From an uncultured Lachnospiraceae bacterium (GTDB taxonomy: Bacteria > Bacillota > Clostridia > Lachnospirales > Lachnospiraceae), in assembly GCA_947175775.1 (NCBI GenBank), contig CAMWNY010000121.1:1-7120 (forward strand): 7,120 bases of DNA, in the 5' to 3' direction. Below are positions 1 through 5,458 of this stretch, in pieces. A program made the position numbers and the translations under genes. A model generated the notes under the pieces. It did no database searches. It was not told where the DNA came from and was given only the letters and a program-made list of their open reading frames with translations. How positions within the stretch are numbered: the first letter of the stretch is position 1; the number at the start of each line of letters is the position of its first letter.

Positions 1-1
1 C

Positions 2-604
2 GATATTGACACGTCGATTTTTTTCCTGTTAAGCGACCAGTACGCGCACGTTCCGGTGCTGACAATCGGCACGAAGGAGGAGAGCAGCAGATTCTTTAAG
101 TATTACGAGGGAGAGCAGTTTGAAAACTTAATCCGTCCGGTAGAAAATACCGTGATTATGGAGGCAGTGTGCAGGCGGCTTGGCGTGGATAAAGCAAATG
201 TTGAGGAAGAGGCGAAAGCGCAGCAGGAAGAAACAAGCGGGAAAAAGCGGATTTTGGTGGTAGACGACAACGGTACGGCGCTTCGTACGATTAAGGCAAT
301 GCTGGAGGATACATACGAGGTTGCAATTGCGATTTCGGGGGCACAGGCGATGACGTCGATTGGCAAAAAACGTCCGGATCTCATTCTGCTTGACTACGAA
401 ATGCCCGTGTGCGACGGCAGAATGACGCTTGAAATGATTCGCGCGGACGAGGATTTGACGAATATTCCCGTTGTTTTTCTGACGGCAATTAACGACAGGG
501 CAAATATTGAGGCGGTTGTGCAGTTAAAGCCTGCGGGGTATTTTCTAAAGCCGCCCGTAAAAGAGCGTCTGCTTGCAGAACTTGCTAAGATTTTATATGC
601 GTAA
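2..604 (+). CDS. Tandem receiver-domain response regulator (5' end outside window)
   Basis: The frame is open from the first bases, so the start lies upstream; 200 residues are visible. The C-terminal part (about codons 245-601) is a complete CheY-like receiver. It starts KKRILVVDD with the acidic pair, has the phosphoacceptor Asp in LLDYEMP (codon 392-394), the switch Thr in VVFLTA and the conserved Lys in FLKPP, so it should accept phosphate. The visible N-terminal part resembles the last third of another receiver (VPVLTIG, then LIRPVENTVIMEAV), with Arg where the conserved Lys of the KP motif normally sits, so it is probably a degenerate receiver. An acidic, Gln/Glu/Ala-rich linker joins the two. 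No DNA-binding or enzymatic output domain follows, and the protein ends right after the receiver. It may work as a phosphate sink or protein-interaction regulator. It lies 27 bp before the next regulator gene and is probably in the same transcript. The receiver call is strong; its role is unknown. Confidence 0.85.
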   Translation, partial: DIDTSIFFLLSDQYAHVPVLTIGTKEESSRFFKYYEGEQFENLIRPVENTVIMEAVCRRLGVDKANVEEEAKAQQEETSGKKRILVVDDNGTALRTIKAMLEDTYEVAIAISGAQAMTSIGKKRPDLILLDYEMPVCDGRMTLEMIRADEDLTNIPVVFLTAINDRANIEAVVQLKPAGYFLKPPVKERLLAELAKILYA

Positions 605-631
605 CGGCGTATTGCAACGGGGAGGATACGT

Positions 632-1321
632 GTGAAACGGATTTTGATTGTGGAGGACGATTGTCTTTTAAATAAAACGCTTGCTTTTCATTTCAGTGCC
701 GACGGCTACGACGTGACTTCGGCGCTGAATGCGGAGGCTGCTGTGAAGTGTCTTGCAGGTGCGCCGTATGATTTGGTACTGTTAGACATTAATCTGCCAG
801 ACGGAAACGGCTTTGATTTGTGCCGGGCGATAAAACCTGAAAATCCGGATACGATGGTGATTTTTCTGACGGCTAACGATGAGGAGCGTGATCAGCTTAA
901 AGGATATGCGGCGGGGGCGGTGGATTACATTACAAAGCCGTTTTCCGTCGAGGCGCTGCAGCGCAAAATCGGTGCGATGTTTGCCATGCTTGCGCGCCAT
1001 AGACCGTCAGGCGAGATTTATGACGACGGGAGGCTGTTTCTTGACTTTTTGCAGCAGAATGCCGCGCTATGCGGGCAGCCGCTTACGTTTTCCGCAATGG
1101 AATATAAAATGCTCCACCTGTTTTGCGAGAATGCGGGAGTGGTGCTTACGAGACAGCGGCTTTTGGAGCGGCTGTGGGACGTGGACGAAAAGTATGTGGA
1201 GGAACACACGCTAACGACGTTTGTCAGCCGTCTGCGCAGCAAGCTTGAGGCAGGCGGGGAGCAGTATATTAAGACGGTTTATGGAATGGGGTATCAATGG
1301 ATAGGAGGCAGGATGAAATGA
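632..1321 (+). CDS. OmpR/PhoB-family response regulator, GTG start
   Basis: This is a 229-residue DNA-binding response regulator of normal length for the family. The N-terminal receiver (about 2-118) has the acidic triad E8-D9-D10, phosphoacceptor D52 in LLDINLPDG, switch T80 in IFLTAND and K102 in ITKPF, so all key residues are present. The C-terminal winged-helix domain (about 127-226) has LTFSAMEYKML, the recognition-helix region HTLTTFVSRLRSKLE and the terminal YIKTVYGMGYQW hairpin. The GTG start is chosen because GGGGAGG (619-625) lies 6 nt upstream and the receiver begins at once (KRILIVEDD). Its stop TGA overlaps the ATG of the kinase gene, so the two are translationally coupled. By analogy with other kinase-regulator-ABC modules it probably controls the ABC operon starting at 3054; that is inference. 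Confidence 0.93.
   Translation: MKRILIVEDDCLLNKTLAFHFSADGYDVTSALNAEAAVKCLAGAPYDLVLLDINLPDGNGFDLCRAIKPENPDTMVIFLTANDEERDQLKGYAAGAVDYITKPFSVEALQRKIGAMFAMLARHRPSGEIYDDGRLFLDFLQQNAALCGQPLTFSAMEYKMLHLFCENAGVVLTRQRLLERLWDVDEKYVEEHTLTTFVSRLRSKLEAGGEQYIKTVYGMGYQWIGGRMK
1303..1308 (+). promoter_or_regulatory. Ribosome binding site setting the kinase start
   Basis: AGGAGG lies inside the end of the regulator gene, 9 nt before the ATG at 1318. An in-frame ATG at 1297 lies upstream of this site and has no comparable Shine-Dalgarno sequence, so 1318 is preferred. The ATG at 1318 also forms an ATGA overlap with the regulator's stop. Confidence 0.75.
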
Positions 1322-2349
1322 GACCAAGGCAGATAGCCGTGAAAAATTTGTGTCTGTTTGTGGCACTGGGAGCGTTGCTTTCCATGTTGGGAGTAACCGT
1401 TCTTTTTTTTGCGCAGACAGGGAGTATACAGGTGCTTTCTGTGGGAGCGGCGCTGATGGCGTGCGCTCTTTTTTGGCTGTTTGTGCTGACGGCAGCGTTT
1501 GGGAAACGGTTGTCGTTTTTTTCGGACGGATTGTGTGAAACGCTTGATAACATGATAAACGGTCGTGTGGATTTGCAGGAGAATTTTGATAAGGAGCTGC
1601 TTTTTGACCGTATCAGTCATCGCCTGTTTCGCCTGTATGAGATTTTACTGGAGGCGGAACATAAGGTGGACAGCGAACGGCGGGAACTTCAGGCGTTGGT
1701 GGCGGATATTTCGCATCAGGTGAAAACGCCCGTGAGCAATTTGAAAATGGTATCGGACACGCTGCTGTCAAGAGAGGTTTCACCAAAGGACCGGCAGGCG
1801 TTTTTGCAGGGGATACAAGGTCAGGCGCAGAAGCTGGATTTTCTTGTACAGGCACTGGTGAAGACGTCGCGCCTGGAGACGGGCATGGTGCGGCTTAAAA
1901 AGCAGGAGGGACTGCTGTTTGATACACTGGCGCAGGCGGTGGGCGGTATTGTCTATGCGGCAGAGCGAAAGGGGATTGACGTGTCGGTGGACTGCCCACA
2001 GGGATTAAAGCTGTTTCATGACGCGAGGTGGACGGCGGAGGCGCTTTTTAACCTGTTGGACAATGCAGTGAAGTATACGCCTGCGGGCGGCAGGATTTGC
2101 GTGTCGGTGAAAGACTGGGAGCTGTATGTCAGGGTGGATGTGAGCGACACGGGTAAAGGGATTGCGGAGAGCCGTCAGGCGGCGGTTTTTGGGCGGTTTT
2201 ATCGTGAGCAGGAGGTGCATGGCGTGCAGGGTGTCGGCATTGGGCTTTACCTTGCGCGTGAGATTGTGACAAGGCAGGGCGGGTATATGAAGCTGACTTC
2301 CGCTGTTGGGGAAGGTTCGACGTTTTCTGTTTTTTTGCCGTTTCGCTAG
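1318..2349 (+). CDS. Sensor histidine kinase with two TM segments and minimal external loop
   Basis: From the preferred start the protein has 343 residues. Two hydrophobic segments at about 10-32 and 37-61 are separated by only about 4-8 residues (around AQTGSIQ), so there is almost no extracellular sensor. This resembles the intramembrane-sensing kinases often paired with ABC transporters. A linker to about residue 115 leads to the dimerisation/phosphoacceptor helix with ADISHQVKTPVSN (His133). The ATPase domain has an N box (FNLLDNAVKY), G1 box (DTGKGIAE), F box (VFGRFYRE) and G2 box (GVGIGLYLAREI), so the kinase looks complete. It is coupled to the upstream regulator by ATGA and should phosphorylate its Asp52. 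The signal is probably detected in the membrane or relayed by a partner such as the downstream permease; that is inferred from architecture and gene order. Confidence 0.92.
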   Translation: MRPRQIAVKNLCLFVALGALLSMLGVTVLFFAQTGSIQVLSVGAALMACALFWLFVLTAAFGKRLSFFSDGLCETLDNMINGRVDLQENFDKELLFDRISHRLFRLYEILLEAEHKVDSERRELQALVADISHQVKTPVSNLKMVSDTLLSREVSPKDRQAFLQGIQGQAQKLDFLVQALVKTSRLETGMVRLKKQEGLLFDTLAQAVGGIVYAAERKGIDVSVDCPQGLKLFHDARWTAEALFNLLDNAVKYTPAGGRICVSVKDWELYVRVDVSDTGKGIAESRQAAVFGRFYREQEVHGVQGVGIGLYLAREIVTRQGGYMKLTSAVGEGSTFSVFLPFR

Positions 2350-2366
2350 AAGAGCTGTTTTTTGAA

Positions 2367-2395
2367 TTGTGTGTCTGTAAAAAGCAGGGTATAAT
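2367..2395 (+). promoter_or_regulatory. Possible sigma-70 promoter upstream of the small membrane ORF
   Basis: A perfect -10 box TATAAT (2390-2395) stands 17 nt after a weak -35 box TTGTGT (2367-2372, three of six consensus bases). A transcript would start near 2402, downstream of the alternative ATG at 2400, which favours the start at 2430 with its own ribosome binding site. The strong -10 and correct spacing support it; the poor -35 and the AT-rich setting lower confidence. Confidence 0.45.
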
Positions 2396-2429
2396 CATAA
2401 TGACAAATCAATATTTAGGGAGATTAAGA

Positions 2430-2570
2430 ATGAGTGAAATTAAAAAATGTATAGAATATTGTCTGCAAAATAAAAAATGGACGCTTTATGTTATAGGAGC
2501 AACTATAATAGGTTTGTGCATAGGGGCATTCTTTGGAGTACAGGCATATTATAATGGTTGGTTAGGATAG
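2430..2570 (+). CDS. Small single-TM protein (46 aa) with glycine zipper, unknown function
   Basis: I do not recognise a family. The ATG at 2430 is preceded by AGGGAG (2417-2422) at 7 nt and by a TATAAT box at 2390-2395; an in-frame ATG at 2400 would add 10 residues but lacks a good binding site. The protein has a Lys-rich N-terminus with two Cys (C7, C11), then one hydrophobic segment at about residues 18-38, then a short aromatic tail (AYYNGWLG). The membrane segment has Gly at 28, 32 and 36, a GxxxGxxxG glycine zipper that often mediates helix packing. Codon use is AT-rich, unlike the genes on either side. It could be a small membrane modulator of the adjacent kinase or transporter, a toxin-like peptide, or the N-terminal stub of a larger protein cut at the junction near 2565. 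The existence of a translated gene is plausible but unproven. Confidence 0.5.
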   Translation: MSEIKKCIEYCLQNKKWTLYVIGATIIGLCIGAFFGVQAYYNGWLG

Positions 2571-2898
2571 CGCGAAATTTTGGGATTTTGGTTATGGGCT
2601 CCGTAGGGAGTTTTGGCATAAAGGGATTGCCACGGAAGCAGGGAAAGCCGTTGTGGAACAAGTCAGAAAGGACGGACTGCAGTACATTACGGCAACGCAT
2701 GACAGAAACAACCCAAGAAGTGGCAATGTTATGCAAAAAATAGGTATGACATACTGCTATTCTTATGAAGAACAATGGCAACCCAAAAATTTTCCTGTCA
2801 TATTCAGAATGTATCAGTTTAACTTTGATGGAAATGATGACTTTGTATATCAAAAGTATTGGAATGAGTCTTACAATTGTTTTGTTGAACAATTGTAA
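2566..2898 (+). pseudogene. GNAT acetyltransferase remnant lacking its N-terminal part
   Basis: One uninterrupted frame of 110 codons reads as the C-terminal two thirds of a GNAT-family (RimJ/RimL-like) N-acetyltransferase. GYGLRREFWHKGIATEA carries the acetyl-CoA-binding motif A region. It is followed by the typical NNPRSGNVMQKIGM segment and a tail (EEQWQPKNF, FRMYQFNFDGND, YQKYWN) of the kind I associate with small acetyltransferases in Bacillota. An in-frame TAG sits at 2563-2565, directly before the homologous part, and no start codon with a ribosome binding site precedes motif A. About 65-75 N-terminal residues usual for the family are absent. The first available start (GTG 2653) would cut off motif A, so an active enzyme is unlikely. 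The codon use is AT-rich, unlike the flanking operon, which suggests a fragment brought in or left by recombination. Confidence 0.75.
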
Positions 2899-2899
2899 G
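2870..2899. repeat. Perfect 12-bp inverted repeat at the end of the GNAT remnant
   Basis: CTTACAATTGTT (2870-2881) pairs perfectly with AACAATTGTAAG (2888-2899) around a 6-nt loop. It spans the last codons and stop of the remnant. There is no T run after it on either strand, and the stem is AT-rich, so it is not a canonical intrinsic terminator. It could be a weak hairpin, a protein-binding site or part of the ancestral gene end. Confidence 0.7.
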
Positions 2900-2954
2900 T
2901 TCGAATAACAAAGTTCAGTTTGTCGGAAAATGGTATCTAAAATAATTTTTTGGA

Positions 2955-2996
2955 TTGACAATTTCGGACATTTCCGTAACATTTGTATTTTATAGT
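2955..2996 (+). promoter_or_regulatory. Candidate promoter and response-regulator operator for the ABC operon
   Basis: Three similar elements, ACAATTTC (2958), ACATTTCC (2968) and ACATTTGT (2979; the last at 2979-2986 reads ACATTTGT), begin 10 and 11 bp apart, that is on one face of the helix. Such phased direct repeats are typical of OmpR/PhoB-family binding sites. Two promoter readings fit: TTGACA (2955-2960) with TAACAT (2977-2982) at 16 nt, or a regulator-dependent promoter with -10 TATAGT (2991-2996) and the repeats in place of a -35 box. The position 58-99 bp before the ATPase start agrees with control of the ABC genes by the neighbouring regulator. Binding by that regulator is inference. 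Confidence 0.45.
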
Positions 2997-3013
2997 TGCT
3001 TATGAGAAGAACA

Positions 3014-3038
3014 GCCATATGGCAAAGTTACAACTTTG
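3014..3038. repeat. Two adjoining short palindromes in the ABC operon leader
   Basis: GCCATATGGC (3014-3023) is a perfect 10-bp palindrome. It shares its last base with CAAAGTT-AC-AACTTTG (3023-3038), a 7+7 inverted repeat whose end abuts the ribosome binding site of the ATPase gene. They may be an operator or weak leader structure affecting translation, or chance in AT-rich DNA. Confidence 0.4.
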
Positions 3039-3045
3039 AAAGGAG
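3039..3045 (+). promoter_or_regulatory. Ribosome binding site setting the ABC ATPase start
   Basis: AAAGGAG is followed after 8 nt by the ATG at 3054. An in-frame TTG at 3036 overlaps this site and would add six residues without a binding site of its own, so 3054 is the likely start. Confidence 0.8.
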
Positions 3046-3053
3046 CTTGGAAT

Positions 3054-3734
3054 ATGAGTGTTTTGGAAACGGTTGACTTGAGGAAATATTACGGTGAGGA
3101 GCCGAATGTGACGCGCGCCCTTGACGGCGTGAGCCTGCGTGTGGAAAAGGGAGAGTTTGTGGCAGTGGTCGGAACGTCGGGGAGCGGCAAATCGACACTG
3201 TTACATATGATGGGCGGACTGGATACACCAACATCGGGCAGCGTGCTTGTGCGGGGTGAGGAGCTTGCCAAAAAGAATGAGGAGGAGCTCACGATTTTTC
3301 GGCGGCGCAATATCGGTTTTGTGTTTCAGAATTATAATTTGGTGCCGATTTTAAATGTCTATGAAAATATTGTCCTGCCCGTGGAGCTCGACGGTAACAG
3401 CGCGGACAAGGCGTTTATGGACGAGATTGTGCAGATGCTTTCGCTGGAGGACAAGCTGAAAAATATGCCGAATAACCTGTCGGGCGGGCAGCAGCAGCGT
3501 GTTGCGATTGCGCGTGCATTGATGACAAAGCCTGCGATTGTGCTTGCCGATGAGCCGACGGGCAATCTTGACAGCCAAACGAGCGCGGACGTGTTGGGAC
3601 TGCTCAAGCGCACGAGCGCGGCGTTTGACCAAACGATTGTCATGATTACGCACAATGATGAGATTGCGCAGCTTGCCGACCGCATTGTGCGGATTGAGGA
3701 CGGTAAAATCGTGGCAAAGGGAGGTGCAAAATGA
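3054..3734 (+). CDS. ABC transporter ATP-binding protein (MacB/LolD/BceA type)
   Basis: This is a 226-residue nucleotide-binding subunit, the normal length for the LolD/MacB-like group that pairs with FtsX-type permeases. In order it shows Walker A GTSGSGKST (40-48), the Q loop with Q92 in FVFQNYNLVP, the ABC signature LSGGQ (142-146) followed by QQRVAIARAL, Walker B AIVLADE with the catalytic Glu at 167, the D loop GNLDSQT and switch His200 in MITHND. All catalytic elements are intact. It should hydrolyse ATP at the cytoplasmic membrane to drive the permease encoded next. The stop TGA overlaps the permease ATG (ATGA), so the two are coupled. The gene follows a leader with a candidate regulator-binding site and probably begins the transporter operon. 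Confidence 0.95.
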   Translation: MSVLETVDLRKYYGEEPNVTRALDGVSLRVEKGEFVAVVGTSGSGKSTLLHMMGGLDTPTSGSVLVRGEELAKKNEEELTIFRRRNIGFVFQNYNLVPILNVYENIVLPVELDGNSADKAFMDEIVQMLSLEDKLKNMPNNLSGGQQQRVAIARALMTKPAIVLADEPTGNLDSQTSADVLGLLKRTSAAFDQTIVMITHNDEIAQLADRIVRIEDGKIVAKGGAK

Positions 3735-5458
3735 TGACGCTTCCTTTTGTAAACGATACGGGAAAAATTGAAAAGACACTGGCAAAGCGCAGTCTTGCCG
3801 CAGACCGTCGGCGCAACGCGGTCGCCATGCTTACGATTGGCTTGGCGGTCTGTCTGATGTCGCTTGTCGCATTTTATTATACGGCAGCTTATGTGCGCAC
3901 GGTGGAGAGCCTGCGGGGGCATTACCAATCGGGTTGCGGGGAGCTTTCCTATGACGACCTTGCAAGACTTGACGCGTCGGGAAAGCTGGAGCGTTGGGGG
4001 TATCAGAGCGAAACGCACAGTATCCGTTACAAGGACGCGAATGTGTCCGTGCAGTTTTACGACAGCGAGATGCTGGATTTAATGCAGGCGCCGCCGATTA
4101 CGGGGCGTTATCCTGAGGCGGAGAATGAAATTTGTATCGAACGTGCATTTTTAAAGTATTTTAATCTGCCGCAGGAGGAGGGAACGCCAGTTTCTTTGGA
4201 TTTGGGAGACGGAGAGCGGACGTTTGTTGTTTCCGGCATTTTGGAGGCAGAGAACGACAGCCGTTACTTTGAGGCATATATTTCGGAGGCGCTTGCCGTG
4301 GCAATGGGCGGTGAAAACCCGTTTACAATCCGTTTTCGCTTCGCGGGCAGCGATGTGGAGTCGCCCGAGGAGCTGCGTGCGGAGATTGCGGCGTTTTACG
4401 AGGAGATGGGTATTCCGGAAGAAACGGTATTTTACAGTTCTAATTATTTTGAATTAAATGAGATGTATCTAGGCAGCAATTTTTATGTATACGGGATTGC
4501 GCTGTTGATTGCCGTGGTTTGTGCGATTGTGATTTACAATATTTTCTATATTTCCGTGATGGGAAAACTGCGCGAGTACGGGCGGCTGAAGGGGATTGGG
4601 ACGACACCGCGCCAGCTAAGGCGTGTGGTGCGGCGCGAGCGGCGTGCCCTGATGTGGATTAGTATTCCGTCGGGGATTGCGGCTGCCATGCTGATTGCGT
4701 TTGTGACGGCGCGCGCTTACTGGAGATGGGAAAAAAATCTGCCGTATATAGTGTTTATCGTGCTGCTGACAATCGCAATGGTGGCTGTCGCAACGAGAAA
4801 GCCGCTGCAGCTTGCAGGGCAGGTTTCGGCGATTGAGGCGGTGCGCAGCAATGCGTATCAGGCATTGTCGGGTGTTTCGCGCAAGCTACACCGTCCGCTG
4901 TCGATTTTCCGCCTTGCGGGCATGAACTTTACGCGAAATCGCAGGAAAACCGCGATAACGCTTGTTTCGCTTGGACTCACAGGGATTTTAACGGCGTGCA
5001 TTGCGTCCTATGCGGGCTCTGTGGACGCGCGGGAGTTTGCGCGCAGCGCGTTTGGTGACGGCGGGAGTTATATTGTGGAATTGGAGAGCAACAAAACGAT
5101 GTATGAGGCACAGCTTGCAGGGCTTTTGAATGCCGAGACGCAGGCGCGGCTGCTTGCGCTGCCCGATGTGGAGTTTCTGACGGTATGGAGTGGGACGCTC
5201 TGTATGGTGGAGGAGTCGCCGCGGACGGACGCCCTTTTTGACCTTGGCGGGTTTACGAAGGAACAGATGGCGGCGCTTTCGGAGAAGAATCTTTTGCTGG
5301 AGGGGACTGCGGATTATGATACGCTTGCGGCGCAAAACGGCATTTTGGTGACGCGTGACAGCGATAATCTGCTGAAAAAACTGTATCATTTGGATTTGTC
5401 CGTGGGGGACAGCGTGACAGTGAAAAGCAATGCGGGGATTGCCAAACGTATACCGTGA
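3731..5458 (+). CDS. FtsX/MacB-type ABC permease, N-terminal part (gene broken by frameshift)
   Basis: The 575-codon frame is the first three quarters of a permease that would be 787 residues if the shift near 5434-5437 were repaired. TM1 (about 30-53) is followed by an extracytoplasmic domain of about 200 residues, then TM2 (252-275), TM3 (307-328), TM4 (337-356) and TM5 (406-428), and the first part of a second extracytoplasmic domain. KLREYGRLKGIGTTPRQLRRV after TM2 is the coupling segment usual in FtsX domains. GGGAGG (3719-3724) lies 6 nt before ATG 3731 (a second ATG follows at 3734). The layout of two FtsX halves and eight TMs differs from ten-TM BceB permeases. The last residues (IAKRIP) are out-of-frame sequence, so the product as written lacks TM6-8 and is probably inactive alone. 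Confidence 0.85.
   Translation: MMTLPFVNDTGKIEKTLAKRSLAADRRRNAVAMLTIGLAVCLMSLVAFYYTAAYVRTVESLRGHYQSGCGELSYDDLARLDASGKLERWGYQSETHSIRYKDANVSVQFYDSEMLDLMQAPPITGRYPEAENEICIERAFLKYFNLPQEEGTPVSLDLGDGERTFVVSGILEAENDSRYFEAYISEALAVAMGGENPFTIRFRFAGSDVESPEELRAEIAAFYEEMGIPEETVFYSSNYFELNEMYLGSNFYVYGIALLIAVVCAIVIYNIFYISVMGKLREYGRLKGIGTTPRQLRRVVRRERRALMWISIPSGIAAAMLIAFVTARAYWRWEKNLPYIVFIVLLTIAMVAVATRKPLQLAGQVSAIEAVRSNAYQALSGVSRKLHRPLSIFRLAGMNFTRNRRKTAITLVSLGLTGILTACIASYAGSVDAREFARSAFGDGGSYIVELESNKTMYEAQLAGLLNAETQARLLALPDVEFLTVWSGTLCMVEESPRTDALFDLGGFTKEQMAALSEKNLLLEGTADYDTLAAQNGILVTRDSDNLLKKLYHLDLSVGDSVTVKSNAGIAKRIP
5434..5437 (+). other. Frameshift site in the permease gene (G run one base short)
   Basis: Reading continues in the right family sequence only if one G is added to this GGGG run: GCG GGG GAT TGC then gives AGDCQTYTVMGIVDF, joining both reading frames smoothly. 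Without it the frame hits TGA at 5456-5458. The last sense codon GGG (5435-5437) could also slip back one base onto GGG, but there is no classic slippery heptamer and no clear stimulatory structure. A deletion mutation or sequencing/assembly error is the simplest reading. Confidence 0.8.

Noticed and set aside
879..1214. A 111-codon + strand frame inside the response regulator gene
   Set aside because: It is an out-of-frame shadow of a complete OmpR-family regulator; the Arg/Cys/Trp-rich product has no domain.
1297..1317. Upstream ATG at 1297 as the kinase start
   Set aside because: It precedes the AGGAGG at 1303-1308 and would give a longer overlap with the regulator; ATG 1318 has good spacing and an ATGA overlap.
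2322..2366. T-rich stretches around the end of the kinase gene as a possible terminator
   Set aside because: Runs of T occur at about 2329-2335 and 2358-2363, but I could find no GC-rich stem just before either.
2503..3018. A 171-codon open frame on the - strand
   Set aside because: It lies antisense to the GNAT remnant, whose + strand translation matches a known family, and to the small ORF and leader. Its translation resembles no family I know, and AT-rich sequence explains the open frame.
3359..4018. A 219-codon open frame on the - strand
   Set aside because: It is antisense to well-supported ABC ATPase and permease coding sequence, with a low-complexity Arg/Ser-rich product typical of reverse-strand shadows of GC-rich genes.
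5429..5440. Programmed -1 frameshift site in the permease gene
   Set aside because: The GGGG run permits single-tRNA slippage, but there is no X-XXY-YYZ heptamer, no upstream Shine-Dalgarno-like stimulator at the usual distance and no obvious downstream hairpin; an indel is simpler.
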